A stretch of 64,000 nt of DNA from Excoecaria cochinchinensis (GCA_947683425.1 CANTUQ010000004.1:8346001-8410000); one strand, 5' to 3'; positions 23,899 through 35,977 are shown, counted from the first letter of the stretch. Notes: generated from the letters alone by a model not told the origin. Program-made: numbers and translations.

Positions 23899-24709
23899 TA
23901 TATAAGCAATGTTTAACATGATAATTAGTAAATGGAGTGATTAAAAGAAAGAAAAGTAAGCTTAGTGAGGAAATGAAACTTAGGCCGAATTGATGTCGAA
24001 GGAAAACATTAATATATTTTGGTGTTTTATGTAAGTTAACAATGTAAGTAATGTGTATAACATGGGATTAAGTTAATTGAATGATTAAAAGAATGTAAAA
24101 TATACTTAATGAATTAATGGAATGTTGGCCGAATTGAATATTAAAGGAACTAATAGTGTACAATGGTCATTAAGGCATGAAATTGATGTTTATGATAAGT
24201 ATGACATGTAATTTGAATTATTATGTGATTAAAAGTATTGAATATGAACATAGTGTAAAATTTATACCTTGGGTTGAATTGAACTTAATTAGTATTTAAA
24301 GTGTATTTTGATGTTTATGGTATATCAATGCATAAACAGAATAATAAATGAAAAATAAGTATATGTGAAAGTGATAGTGTTTATTTGTATGCACAAAGTG
24401 TGATAAAGTATTATATTTACTATGAAAATGATGAAATAAGTGTATATTTATGTGAACTCATGGTATGCATGAGTGTATATTGAATATTGAGTGAATTGGA
24501 AGAGAATTGAATGGAAAGAAAGTGAAATGAATGATGATTGTTTATTGCCCTTGATGATTTTGTAGTAAATCTAGTTCAGGATATATATGGCTAGCCATAG
24601 GGACGTCAGTGTATGCTGCGGTAGCAAGTCATGGCAACTTGCAAGTGTAGACCAATGACGATCTACTTATAAAATGTCAATGTAGTGTAAAGTGTAAGTT
24701 TATTGTTGT

Positions 24710-24806
24710 CGGAGTGTAATTTCGCCCCCTAGCGGCCACTCCGATACTATCGAAGTGTAATTTGGCCCCCTAGTGGCCACTTCGGTAGGTTGGGGCTATA
24801 GAGCCC
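24710..24806 (+). other. Tandem dyads in unit F
   Basis: CGGAGTG...CACTCCG (24710-24743) and CGAAGTG...CACTTCG (24750-24784) are two copies of one repeat whose arms differ in a matched way (G-C to A-T). GGGCTATAGAGCCC follows at 24793-24806. Confidence 0.7.
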
Positions 24807-25829
24807 AGTCCCACATATCCAGTCTAGTCATAACTACTGGGTGTTACTAGGAGCAAAAGTAGAATGAAATTGATTAAAAGGAGATTTATTGCACAATATG
24901 GTGGAAAAGTGTAAAGAAAGAAATAATTGAATGATTAAATGGATACACATGTAGTTAAGTGATAAGGATAAATATATAGTAATGATTAGGTGATAAGGAT
25001 AAAGATATGGTAATGATTATGATAAAGATAAGATAAGATAAGGATTGAAAATGACAATTGACTTGAAATGGTACTTTTAGGACTAAACCGTAATTTATCG
25101 TGAAAATGATTAGTTAATGGGTTAATTGATAAGTTATAAGTTAAGAAGTGATTAAATATGGAAATATAGTTAATTAGCGGATTAAATGTTAAATTATAAG
25201 TTAATAAGTGATTAGATGTGAAAATATAATTAACTAATGGCAGAATGGTAAATAAAAGAAAAAGAAGGGCAATATCGTAATTTTATAAAAGTTTAAGGGT
25301 AAATAGGGTAAATATGTAATTAAATTGACTAAAGTAGTGATAAATATGAAAATAAGTGAGAATGAGACAAAAATAAAACAAATAGAAAGTTTAAGGGTAA
25401 AATGGTAATTTTACACATAATGGATAAGTATGAAGTAAGTTAGGTAAAAAGTGTGATAAAAGGGTAATTGTGACACCCCATCCGCCACCACCGTTGGAAG
25501 GGCACCGGCGGGCGCGCCACACGACGCTCACTCGCGACGCGATGGAACAAACAGCGGAAGCATACATGCGCTAAGCGGAAGCATTCACAACTATAAGAGA
25601 AATCATAGAAAATATACCACATTGCCATTAAAATAGAATTCAAAAACTATACACAATAGATCACAAGATTCCTTTAAAGATTCATTACAAAAATTTACAT
25701 AAGCCACTAACAAGAGAGTACATATACAAAACGAATTACAGGAGGAGACAAACTAAATAACTCGACTCCTATGTGGCCAGCCTGCAGATGCGCGACACGA
25801 GCAACTCCCAAAAATCCTTCACGCTACCT

Positions 25830-25868
25830 GCACGGGATAAAAGCCCGTGCTAAGCGATAACGCTTAGT
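25830..25868 (-). other. Twin stem-loop, C 3' LTR
   Basis: GCACGGG/CCCGTGC with a 7-nt loop, then CTAAGCG/CGCTTAG with a 4-nt loop. The C 5' LTR repeats it at 29763-29800. It lies about 360 bp from the end of the LTR in element sense, in the R or U5 part. Confidence 0.85.
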
Positions 25869-26099
25869 GGGGAGAAACAAACACAACAGAGCACTATACA
25901 CGAAAACATGCACTAATATTCATAAAACAATAAGAATCAGAGTACAGATATATAAATATATAATCAGGATAAATAGTACATAACACTGAATCAATACACT
26001 ACTCAGAGTCACACAATAATCAGAACACTTCGCTAAGCTAATACCAAACAGTTCACACAATAGCTTGAAATCAATGGTGGAGGATACGTGAACACGGCA

Positions 26100-26161
26100 C
26101 GGGAGACCGAAGCCTCAAAAACACTTTAATACCCGAAGGTAGCACGGGAGACCGGAGTCTC
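26100..26161 (-). other. UNCG-tetraloop hairpin array, C 3' LTR
   Basis: On the minus (sense) strand: GAGGC-TTCG-GTCTC, TACC-TTCG-GGTA and GAGAC-TCCG-GTCTC. All have the very stable C(UNCG)G closing form. The one imperfect pair is G-U in sense RNA. It repeats at 30034-30096. Confidence 0.8.
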
Positions 26162-26491
26162 AAAACATTTTATCACTACACGAAAATGACCATCTCGGAG
26201 GTCGACCGCTTCGCCCAAACGGGGCGGATAGTACAGCTGTAAACTAACCCTTCTTAAGCATGCTTAATTATCCTATACCTTGACTCTTCAGGCTCGACAA
26301 CACACTCTCACATGGCATTAGACATACAAGACAGTGTTCAAATTGTAACACCATTCATAAAAGCTGATCAACTGAAAGATGCAAAAGATGAATACAAAAC
26401 CCAGAATACATGGTATCACGTGTTAAAAATCATAAATAAACATTCATAAAATATGCATAACATAAAGGACTTTATTGCAAAACAGGGTAGG

Positions 26492-26815
26492 TCACGGTGG
26501 TAATCAGATTGGTTGCCACCGTGACATACCAGAAATCCTTGGCAGAAAGCAAGTCTGGGGTACCTCACGGTGGTAACCAAACTGGTTGTCACCGTGACAT
26601 ACCAAGCAGTCAGACAGAATCAAAAGTTTGGATACCTCACGGTGGTAACAAGATTGGTTGCCACCGTGACATACCAAACAGTCAGACAGAATCAAAAGTT
26701 TGGATACCTCACGGTGGTAACAAGATTGGTTGCCACCGTGACATACCAAACTTCACGGCAGAATGCATCTGGTTCGTGGCTCACGGTGGTAACCAGATTG
26801 GTTGCCACCGTGACC
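26492..26815. repeat. 72-bp dyad repeats, five copies, C 3' LTR
   Basis: TCACGGTGG...CCACCGTGA dyads start at 26492, 26565, 26637, 26709 and 26781. Each arm is 8-9 bp around a ~15-nt centre (AACNAGATTGGTTG). Because 72 is a multiple of 3, open frames run through on both strands; they are not genes. Confidence 0.9.
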
Positions 26816-27980
26816 CATGCCCAGATGGGATTCCTCAGGGCAATTTCCAGGTCTTTCAAGCCAAAATCTCACAACCTTCACTTCAATCAAGCAATTTCAC
26901 ACTCCAATAACAATAGGAACTCAATCCAAACATCAAAGAATCATATCATCAATAAATCTTACTCATGAATTCTAAGAGCAACATCACTACATAAAAGCAT
27001 AAAATGAGTTCTAAACACCACAAGCTAAACTCAACCAAATACCAACCCATGGCATATAAACCATATAAACATAACACAATCAACAACTTCCAGAATATCT
27101 CATAAACACATAATTTTACACACATTCACAATTAGGCAAAATTCCAAACAAACACTCAAGAATACACTCCCAAACCTGGAAAACGAAGCTTCGAACCGAG
27201 TTCCTCACGAATCCACTATATCCTTGCCCTTGCTCTTCCTTCTCTCTTCCGATTCTTGCACAAAAACCCAGCCACAAACACTTAAATCGAAACCAAACAC
27301 AAACCAAAAACCAATCCAAAGAATACTAATTAAATAAGGGAACCTCAATCCGAACTCAAACACTTACCTTCAACACTTCCAGCTCAAACCTTCAAAGATC
27401 CCACCCAAAACTCCAAGAAAACACAAGCAAAGAGAGATGAGAGAAGAAGAATGAAAGCAAGAGAGAGGGGAGGACGGGAAAATGAGAAAGAAAGGGGAAT
27501 TTGAGATAGCTTCCACGGGAAGCCTCACCCAAAAGCTGCCCCTCTCTTCCTCTCTCCTACTCTCATTAATTACTCACCAACCTCTTGCCACATGTCATAA
27601 TCTTAGAGAATCAAGCCATCAATCTTAACTCATCCACTCTTGGCATCATACACTAATCACACACAAGCCTAATTACACAAATATCTTCTAATGTACCAAA
27701 CACAACCCACACCTTATAATTTCCAATAAATCCACTTTACATCCTTGGCACCATGCCCACAAACCACACAAAAACAGCCCTTAAACCACTAACACCCTAC
27801 AACCATACACTACAAACACACACTAATATTTTCCTTCACTTCACTTAACACTTAATTAATTAGTTCCTTTAACACAAAATTCTTAAATGTCCAAAATTCT
27901 TCTTACCCAAATTACGAAAATACCCTCACTTATCCGACATAAAGCACAGATTCCGACCAGGCCCTATTTGGGTTGTTACA

Positions 27981-27996
27981 AATCACTCCCCCTTAA
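27981..27996 (-). other. Polypurine tract of element C
   Basis: Minus strand TTAAGGGGGAGTGATT directly precedes the LTR start TGTAACA. AAATTTCTTAAGGGGGAG is the familiar form in Tekay/Del elements. Confidence 0.85.
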
Positions 27997-28026
27997 GAAA
28001 TTTCGTCCTCGAAATTTCCCCTCTAA

Positions 28027-29271
28027 TCACTTAATTCCAGGTCTTACAACCCAAAACTCAAACCGAAAAGAACATAAACTAATATGCAACTTACCAGAAG
28101 GTCCCGCTCGATTTGCTATATCTCCTACTTGCATCGCATAAACTCTTGGACACGAAGGCACTCCTTCTGTTGGCTTCTGCACTGTCTCTGATGGCGCTTG
28201 ATAATGACGGCCGCTTCCCCTACCACTCTGGTTCCCTCTGGATCGCTGACTACTCACTCTACTCTCGAGTCCATCATGAAGCTCTCGCCGATCCGGACAA
28301 TTCACCACCATGTGCTCTTGGCTGCCACATCTGAAACACGCTTCAGAGAGCCTCCTACACACGCCCCAATGGCGCTTATGACAATTCTCGCACTCCGGAA
28401 TCACACTTCCCTTACTAGAGGGTAGCGCTACACTATCGACTTCTGAACGTACCGGAACTGAATTCTTCTCACTTTGGCCACTCGGAACTCCTCTCGACTT
28501 CTTGCCACTACTGAACCCACCATCCGGTGCTTTCCTCTTGCTCTCAACCTTCTGCTTGATCACCTCGGATTCCTCCAACTTCATTGCCGCTGCCACAAGC
28601 TGATAATAACCCACTGGTTGCAAGACTGACATTGCCGACAAAGGACCTCTGAACACTTCATGCAGTCCCTCTAGGAAATGCCTACTTCTAAACTCATCCG
28701 TCAACAAAGCTTCAGGTACGTACTTGCCCAACCGGCTGAATTCCTTATCATACTCACTCACGGTCATACCTCGCTGCCTCAGACTGATAAACTCTCTCCA
28801 CTTAGCTTCCTGATAAGCCTTCGTCACATATTTCTGCTCAAATTCTTGCTTGAAAAATTCCCAAGTCAACACGGCTGGTCGCTGAGGATTTCGCATCACC
28901 AATTCCCACCAATCATACGCTGACCCCTGAAGCAACGACACTGCACAAAGTGCCCTCTGATCTGCGGGACATCTTATCTCTTGTAAAATCCGACCTACCC
29001 TCTTAAGCCAAAACTCGGCAACATCAGATTGGTCCAAAGCAGTTCCATGGAAATCCTCGGCTCCTCTTTTCCTTAGTAACTCAGTTGGAGCCTTTGGAGC
29101 AGTCAGCCTCTCTACCAACTGAAGTAACCCTTGCACTAGGACCAGATTCTCTTGACCAAAACCCATACCAGGAATCTCCTCTCGCTGACGCTGCGGAGCA
29201 GGTTGCTCACCTCTCACTACACTCGCACTGCCAACTGTCTCGCCCACTTGCTCACATGGATCAGACTCCAT
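28027..29271 (-). CDS. gag: Gag polyprotein of element C
   Basis: An intact frame of 414 residues starting MESDPCEQVGE. Residues about 75-230 are a Retrotrans_gag capsid domain (FHGTALDQSDVAEFWLKR, YDWWELV, EFISLRQRGMTVSEYDKEF). A basic linker follows. Near residue 340 lies a classical zinc knuckle, CFRCGSQEHMVVNC (CX2CX4HX4C). The frame ends shortly after, close to the LTR, with no protease, RT or integrase. It would form the particle and bind RNA in the cytoplasm, with pol supplied by a relative. The intact frame agrees with the low LTR divergence. A host gene is very unlikely given the flanking LTRs, PBS and polypurine tract. Confidence 0.93.
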   Translation of the reverse strand: MESDPCEQVGETVGSASVVRGEQPAPQRQREEIPGMGFGQENLVLVQGLLQLVERLTAPKAPTELLRKRGAEDFHGTALDQSDVAEFWLKRVGRILQEIRCPADQRALCAVSLLQGSAYDWWELVMRNPQRPAVLTWEFFKQEFEQKYVTKAYQEAKWREFISLRQRGMTVSEYDKEFSRLGKYVPEALLTDEFRSRHFLEGLHEVFRGPLSAMSVLQPVGYYQLVAAAMKLEESEVIKQKVESKRKAPDGGFSSGKKSRGVPSGQSEKNSVPVRSEVDSVALPSSKGSVIPECENCHKRHWGVCRRLSEACFRCGSQEHMVVNCPDRRELHDGLESRVSSQRSRGNQSGRGSGRHYQAPSETVQKPTEGVPSCPRVYAMQVGDIANRAGPSGKLHISLCSFRFEFWVVRPGIK

Positions 29272-29380
29272 CTAGACACTACACGAGACAAGGCACATCT
29301 GCGTTAGGCCACGACACAAAACTGACTCACATGCCAAGACTCAACACATAACAAATAGAGGCATCTAGAACCGCCTAAAT

Positions 29381-29396
29381 CGGCGCTCTGATACCA
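29381..29396 (-). other. Primer binding site of element C (tRNA-iMet)
   Basis: Minus strand TGGTATCAGAGCGCCG lies five bases inside the 5' LTR end. TGGTATCAGAGC is the standard complement of plant initiator tRNA-Met. Confidence 0.93.
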
Positions 29397-29401
29397 CAAC
29401 C

Positions 29402-31913
29402 TGTGACACCCCATCCGCCACCCCCGTTGGAAGGGCACCGGCGGGCGCGCCACACGACGCTCACTCGCGACGCGACGGAACAAACAGCGGAAGCATACAT
29501 GCGCTAAGCGGAAGCATTCACAACAATAAGAGAAATCATAGAAAATATACCACATTGCCATTAAAATAGAATTCAAAAACTATACACAATAGCTCACAAG
29601 ATTCCTTTAAAGATTCATTACAAAAATTTACATAAGCCACTAACAAGAGAGTACATATACAAAACGAATTACAGGAGGAGACAAACTAAATAACTCGACT
29701 CCTATGTGGCCAGCCTGCAGATGCGCGACACGAGCAACTCCCAAAAATCCTTCACGCTACCTGCACGGGATAAAAGCCCGTGCTAAGCGATAACGCTTAG
29801 TGGGGAGAAACAAACACAACAGAGCACTATACACGAAAACATGCACTAATATTCATAAAACAATAAGAATCAGAGTACAGATATATAAATATATAATCAG
29901 GATAAATAGTACATAACACTGAATCAATACACTACTCAGAGTCACACAATAATCAGAACACTTCGCTAAGCCAATACCAAACAGTTCACACAATAGCCTG
30001 AAATCAATGGTGGAGGATACGGGAACACGGCACGGGAGACCGAAGCCTCAAAAACACTTTAATACCCGAAGGTAGCACGGGAGACCGGAGTCTCAAAACA
30101 TTTTATCACTACACGAAAATGACCATCTCGGAGGTCGACCGCTTCGCCCAAACGGGGCGGATAGTACAGCTGTAAACTAACCCTTCTTAAGCATGCTTAA
30201 TTATCCTATACCTTGACTCTTCAGGCTCGACAACACACTCTCACATGGCATTAGACATACAAGACATTGTTCAAATTGTAACACCATTCATAAAAGCTGA
30301 TCAACTGAAAGATGCAAAAGATGAATACAAAACCCAGAATACATGGTATCACGTGTTAAAAATCATAAATAAACATTCATAAAATATGCATAACAGAAAG
30401 GACTTTATTGCAAAACAGGGTAGGTCACGGTGGTAATCAGATTGGTTGCCACCGTGACATACCAGAGATCCTTGGCAGAAAGCAAGTCTGGGGTACCTCA
30501 CGGTGGTAACCAAACTGGTTGTCACCGTGACATACCAAACAGTCAGACAGAATCAAAAGTTTGGATACCTCACGGTGGTAACAAGATTGGTTGCCACCGT
30601 GACATACCAAACAGTCAGACAGAATCAAAAGTTTGGATACCTCACGGTGGTAACAAGATTAGTTGCCACCGTGACATACCAAACTTCACGGCATAATGCA
30701 TCTGGTTCGTGGCTCACGGTGGTAACCAGATTGGTTGCCACCGTGACCCATGCCCAGATGGGATTCCTCAGGGCAATTTCTAGGTCTTTCAAGCCAAAAT
30801 CTCACAACCTTCACTTCAATCAAGCAATTTCACACTCCAATAACAATAGGAACTCAATCCAAACATCAAAGAATCATATCATCAATAAATCTTACTCATG
30901 AATTCTAAGAGCAACATCACTACATAAAAGCATAAAATGAGTTCTAAACACCACAAGCTAAACTCAACCAAATACCAACCCATGGCATATAAACCATATA
31001 AACATAACACAATCAACAACTTCCAGAATATCTCATAAACACATAATTTTACACACATTCACAATTAGGCAAAATTCCAAACAAACACTCAAGAATACAC
31101 TCCCAAACCTGGAAAACGAAGCTTCAAACCGAGTTCCTCACGAATCCACTATATCCTTGCCCTTGCTCTTCCTTCTCTCTTCCGATTCTTGCACAAAAAC
31201 CCAGCCACAAACACTTAAATCGAAACCAAACACAAACCAAAAACCAATCCAAAGAACACTAATTAAATAAGGGAACCTCAATCCGAACTCAAACACTTAC
31301 CTTCAACACTTCCAGCTCAAACCTTCAAAGATCCCACCCAAAACTCCAAGAAAACACAAGCAAAGAGAGATGAGAGAAGAAGAATGAAAGCAAGAGAGAG
31401 GGGAGGACGGGAAAATGAGAAAGAAAGGGGAATTTGAGATAGCTTCCACGGGAAGCGTCACCCAAAAGCTGCCCCTCTCTTCCTCTCTCCTACTCTCATT
31501 AATTACTCACCAACCTCTTGCCACATGTCATAATCTTAGAGAATCAAGCCATCAATCTTAACTCATCCACTCTTGGCATCATACACTAATCACACACAAG
31601 CCTAATTACACAAATATCTTCTAATGTACCAAACACAACCCACACCTTATAATTTTCAATAAATCCACTTTACATCCTTGGCACCATGCCCACAAACCAC
31701 ACAAAAACAGCCCTTAAACCACTAACACCCTACAACCATACACTACAAACACACACTAATATTTTCCTTCACTTCACTTAACACTTAATTAATTAGTTCT
31801 TTTAACACAAAATTCTTAAATGTCCAAAATTCTTCTTACCCAAATTACGAAAATACCCTCACTTATCCGACTTAAAGCACAGATTCCGACCAGGCCCTAT
31901 TTGGGTTGTTACA
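29402..31913 (-). mobile_element. 5' LTR of element C
   Basis: Same length as the left LTR, with about twenty scattered single-base differences. The twin stem-loop is at 29763-29800, the UNCG array at 30034-30096 and the five dyad repeats at about 30425-30748. It ends at the second GTAAT. Confidence 0.95.
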
Positions 31914-31918
31914 GTAAT

Positions 31919-32562
31919 TATGTAAATAAGTGAAAATGTAGGGACTAAATGGTAATTTGGCATTAAGGTAGCAAAGTTGGGACCGAAATGTAATTTGGTA
32001 AAATGTTTAAGGTTACAGAGGGAAATTAAATATAAGCAAGGTTAAATTGGTAATTAGGAGTAATTAAAGGGTATTTTGGTAATTATTGAAAAAGAAGGGA
32101 TGTAGTTGGAATTAAGGAAAAAGTTGAGGACATGAACGTAATTATAAAAATTGTAAGGTTAATTAAAGGACTAAGGTGTAAATAGTTGATAAGTTGATTA
32201 CATAAAAAAAAGAAATGATTTGTAGTGATGAATTTATTATTAATTGAAATTATTGTATAATGTAAATATAAGATATATGAAAAAATGAATTAAGTAACAA
32301 AATTAAGTGAAAATGGGACCTAAATGTAATTTAGTGAATTTATAAGGTTAAAAGAGGAATTTAGGTGCAAAAAGGTTAAATTGGTAATCAAAAACAATAA
32401 AAAAGGGGTAAAAGTGGAAATTGAAAATAAGTAAGGTTAAAGTGTAAAAATAAAGGATATGTAATGACATTATGGTAATTAAGTGTAAAATAAGGATATA
32501 AATGGAATTAGTGTGAAAGAAGGGACATGGATGGTATTATGGTAAAAGTGGGGACATAGATG
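31919..32562. other. Unit F, middle part
   Basis: AT-rich, with repeated GGTAATTT / GGGACTAAATGG text as on the left of C. No gene. It ends with AGATG, the target site copy of G. Confidence 0.5.
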
Positions 32563-34498
32563 TGTGACGCGCGCCGGAACCCGCGGCCTCCCCTTTGACC
32601 GCCTGCTCGAGGGCGATCGGGCATTTGTGGTTTGTTAACAACTTGCAACGAATTACAAGTGCGTCTATTTTAGGCAACAAGGAGGTTTCATGGAGTCGCC
32701 ACCCAATAAAACATTGGGAAAGTTTCTCTCGCCTCGGAGAGCCTAAAGACAGCGCTTTTATCCATTTTGGGCAAGCCAAAGGGGTCTTGGAGGAAGAACC
32801 TCTCTCCCTTGGAGCCTAGGATTTGATGTCTAAGTCTCGTGACATAAGAGGTGTCTTGGAGGGTAAACCTCTAGCCTCTTTGAGCCCAAAGACCAAAGAT
32901 GGGTTCGGGACTTCTCATCTATTTATACCTTGATTAATTTTACAATTTGGTTTTGAGTTTATTAGTTCGCTCTCTCTCCACATGATGCAATTTTAATTAA
33001 AAGGCACAAATATTCACATTGAAAGCAGTAAAATATTAAAAGTAAATTACAATAATACTAGGAGCGGAATACAACTCCCATTTAAAAAAGTGCAAACATA
33101 CATAAAACCGGGGAATTCATTAACTATGAGGACTTTGGTCCCCGCATGTGTATTTAAAGAAAACATTTTGGATGTGGTGACTTATTTGGGATGAAAACTA
33201 GGACATTGGTCCCATTCATTATGAAAAATCCTAGTTTAATTTAGTAGAAATATTTTTGTGATTTTTATTTGGGCGTGCATAAAAAAACCATTTTACTTAA
33301 TGAATATATACAAGGAAATTAAAAATATAAACAAAATGAGAATTAAAATGTATAAAGAAGATACCGAACCTCGCATCTCCTCCTTCACGTGCATGGATGC
33401 TCAAATAAGAATAAAATAACAATTTGCAACCAAAAATAAAAATGAAATTCATGTTAGAAATTAACCTAAAGAAATAATATGAAATAAAAGATAATATGTA
33501 TAATGAAAATATAACATGCATAAGATACTATAACATGCATAAAATAATTATGATGCAATTCAATATGCATAAGAATAAAAAAATATTAACCATGCTCAAC
33601 ATATCAAATAAATAATTATAATAACGACTATGAGTAAAAATTAGAATATTGATATGTGTAAAAAACAATTTGACATGAAAATATAATAGGATTTAAAAGA
33701 GTTTACTTGTTATATGAACAATTGAAGATAAAATAATAAGAAGAATATGGGGACTAAGAGAATTTACATGTTTAAAAGTTAATTGGAAACAAAAGAAATT
33801 AAAATCAACAAGAGAATTAAGGAGTTTAGCCATGAATAATTATCCTCAAATATAATCTTGAAGGATTGAAGGTAGAAGTGTTGAATTCCTTGTCTTTTCC
33901 TTGTGAAAAATGCTTGAAAAATAACTTGGAAACTTGAAAAATCACCCTTGGAAGCAAGTTTGTAAGATTGATTTTTTTCTCTCAACTAAAAAAGCTCAAA
34001 AATTCAGTTTTTTCTCTCTAAAATCTTTTTAATTCGTCCTTTTTCTTGTTTATGAATTTTTTCTACACTTTTAACCCTCAAAAACTACCCAAAAACCGTC
34101 CAAAATCGTTAAAAATCGAGTCGGGGTCGAAAATGGGCAAAATGGGGCAAAAGTGTGGTGACTGCGCGCGAGAAACGCGCGCAGTGCGCGAACGAAGCGA
34201 GCGACGCCCAGGGGAGCGCTCGTCGAGCGCTCGCTTGTGTGCACGAAACGCACAGCGCCCGGGCAAGCACCCCGACCCTCGCGAAAAAAACTTTTTTTTT
34301 TTTTAAACACCATCAACCTAAAACACACTTTTTCTTCTCCAGAATAATTTTAAAAATATTTTCAAAATACACTTTTTACTCATCAAAAAGACAAGGAAAA
34401 TCACTTCCGAGCTCCAATCTTTTTGCCTATAAGCCGGCATAGCTAAATTTCATCATCGGGTAAACCTGATCAAGGCTACTCGGGACCCGGTGTCTACA
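32563..34498 (-). mobile_element. 3' LTR of element G
   Basis: TGTGACGCGCGCC to TGTCTACA, 1936 bp. It is closely similar to 59529-61455. Differences concentrate in the first 300 bp and in the GC-rich stretch (34145-34285 against 61105-61225). Confidence 0.93.
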
Positions 34499-34659
34499 GT
34501 TGCCCTCAATTTTGGGGAGGCTAGTGCATGGATGCCTAGGTGAGCCAAAATTCAGGAAAAGGAAAGAAGCGCGTACCTGAAGCAGCGACCTTCCTGCTGG
34601 ATGGAGTTATGAGGATAGCTGTTGTCGTGTTATAGGCAGGCTGTCTTTTGGTTGTCACT

Positions 34660-34990
34660 GGTGACGCCGTAGGTGCGCTAACCTCTTGTGGGTGGCGCCG
34701 CTATCGTGCTAACCATTGTGAGTTGGTAATGCCGTGGTCGTGCTAACCTCTTGCGGGTAATGCTGCCATCGTGCTAACCGCTGAGAATTGGTAGTACCGT
34801 GGTCGTGCTAACCTCTTGTGTGTAGTGCCGCCATCGTGCTAACCACTGTGAATTGGTAGTGCCGTGGTCGTGCTAACCTCTTGTGGGTAGTGCTGCCATC
34901 GTGCTAACGGCTGTGAATTGGTAGTGCCGTGGTCGTGCTAATGTCTTGTGGGTAGTGCCGCCATTGTGCTAACCTCTGTGAATTTGTAGT
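34660..34990. repeat. 65-bp tandem array in the 3' UTR of element G
   Basis: GAATTGGTAGT units at about 34785, 34850, 34915 and 34980 have an exact 65-bp spacing. Two halves carry GTGGTCGTGCTAACC and GCCATCGTGCTAACC. It is homologous to the 76-bp array of B but shorter per unit. Confidence 0.92.
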
Positions 34991-35977
34991 TGTGCCCCTT
35001 TGGACGTTTGGACTGGTGTCGTCACTCAGCTCTTGTTGGTGTTCCCGGCCGATTTCTCCTGCAAGATTGTATGCGTAGGAATATACAAGAAATCATGTGT
35101 ATATGATATGGAATGCAAATGCTTGCAAAAATGTATAGATCGTGCCCTAGGTGGTCTAAGGTTTGCTGAGGTTGTAGCTTGTCTGCTCTACCATGCCCCC
35201 GGAATCCTGAGGATTGTGGACAAGTTTTCTGAAAGAGACATCCAGTGTACATCCTTTGCCTCCCTGGTCAATGATCATTTTCCCGGGATTCTGATTCATG
35301 TTCTGTGTTGTGTGTTATATGATTGAAAGAGGCTCATCTGAAATAACGCCGCCTTATCGCTCCGGGCATTGAACGTCATTGTTTTAAAGGTAGTGCGTCC
35401 CTTATGGATTTTCACACTAGCTTTTCTTTGCGGGAAATGCGTCCCTTAAGGGATTTTCACATAACCCTTTGCCTAATTTTTGCCTAGAATGGACCCAACC
35501 CAATCCAGCGGCTTTTGTTTATTTCATTTTTTTTTCAGAGAAGGTTATCATCAAAGCTTCTGTTAAGAGCAAATAGCACATATCTGATGAAGTGACTGAG
35601 CAATAATCATTAGATGAACAATTGGTATATCTCTTTTTAAGACAGAACTAAAAGATCAATGAAAATATATTCTTTTATTCATTGCAAAATTGTGTACATT
35701 TCTATATGATTTCATCATACATGATTTTCATTTGACAAGAATTCAAAAGCTTATGACTACACCTAATCTCGGAGTGGATTTTGTCAGCATCAAACTCCTG
35801 TTATCAATCGGCCCGCTCGGATTTTCTCCATTGAATATTTTCTCTTGGCCCTTAATTTTTGCCCAGGATGCCTTTTTTTCGGTTTTCACCCTGACAGGGC
35901 GCCCAATTTTAGCAAGGCCGCCTTTTTTCTGTTTTCAACCCGCGGGGCATTTATTCTCTTCTTTTTATTTTTGGTCT
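34991..35977 (-). other. 3' UTR of element G
   Basis: No coding homology. It carries the conserved block GGTAGTGCGTCCCT...CAATCCAGCGG (35389-35516) and the TCTAATCTCGGAGTGGAT block at about 35765, in that order before pol. Confidence 0.65.

Larger units (their letters stand above)
21111..25463 (+). other. Unit F: AT-rich repeat-derived DNA, left part
   Basis: No coding homology in any frame. AT-rich with a repeated GGTAATTT/GGGACTAAATGG style of text that continues at 31919 and 61461. A TATA box followed by a CT-rich leader (22485-22560) and paired dyads (24710-24806) give it the look of a plus-strand LTR or promoter region. I could not find its TG/CA ends. The hAT MITE and elements C and G are inserted in it. 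Confidence 0.45.
25469..27980 (-). mobile_element. 3' LTR of element C
   Basis: TGTGACACCCCATCC to GGGTTGTTACA in + coordinates. It contains the three hairpin modules at 25830-25868, 26100-26161 and 26492-26815. Confidence 0.95.
25469..31913 (-). mobile_element. Element C: gag-only chromovirus-type (Tekay/Del-like) element
   Basis: LTRs 25469-27980 and 29402-31913, both 2512 bp. TSD GTAAT at 25464-25468 and 31914-31918. The internal region is only 1421 bp and encodes gag alone. The PBS fits tRNA-iMet, and the polypurine tract TTAAGGGGGAG matches chromoviruses. I count about twenty differences between the LTRs by eye (under 1%), so it is the youngest datable insertion here. Confidence 0.95.

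Noticed and set aside
26492..26815. CRISPR-like look (regular repeats with palindromes)
   Set aside because: The spacers between dyads are also repeated, the copies are inside both LTRs of a plant retrotransposon, and no cas genes are present.
26497..26968. Open frames through 26497-26968 and 30430-30901 with VTRLVATVTYQ repeats
   Set aside because: They arise from the 72-bp dyad repeats, whose period is a multiple of 3. Frames are open on both strands.
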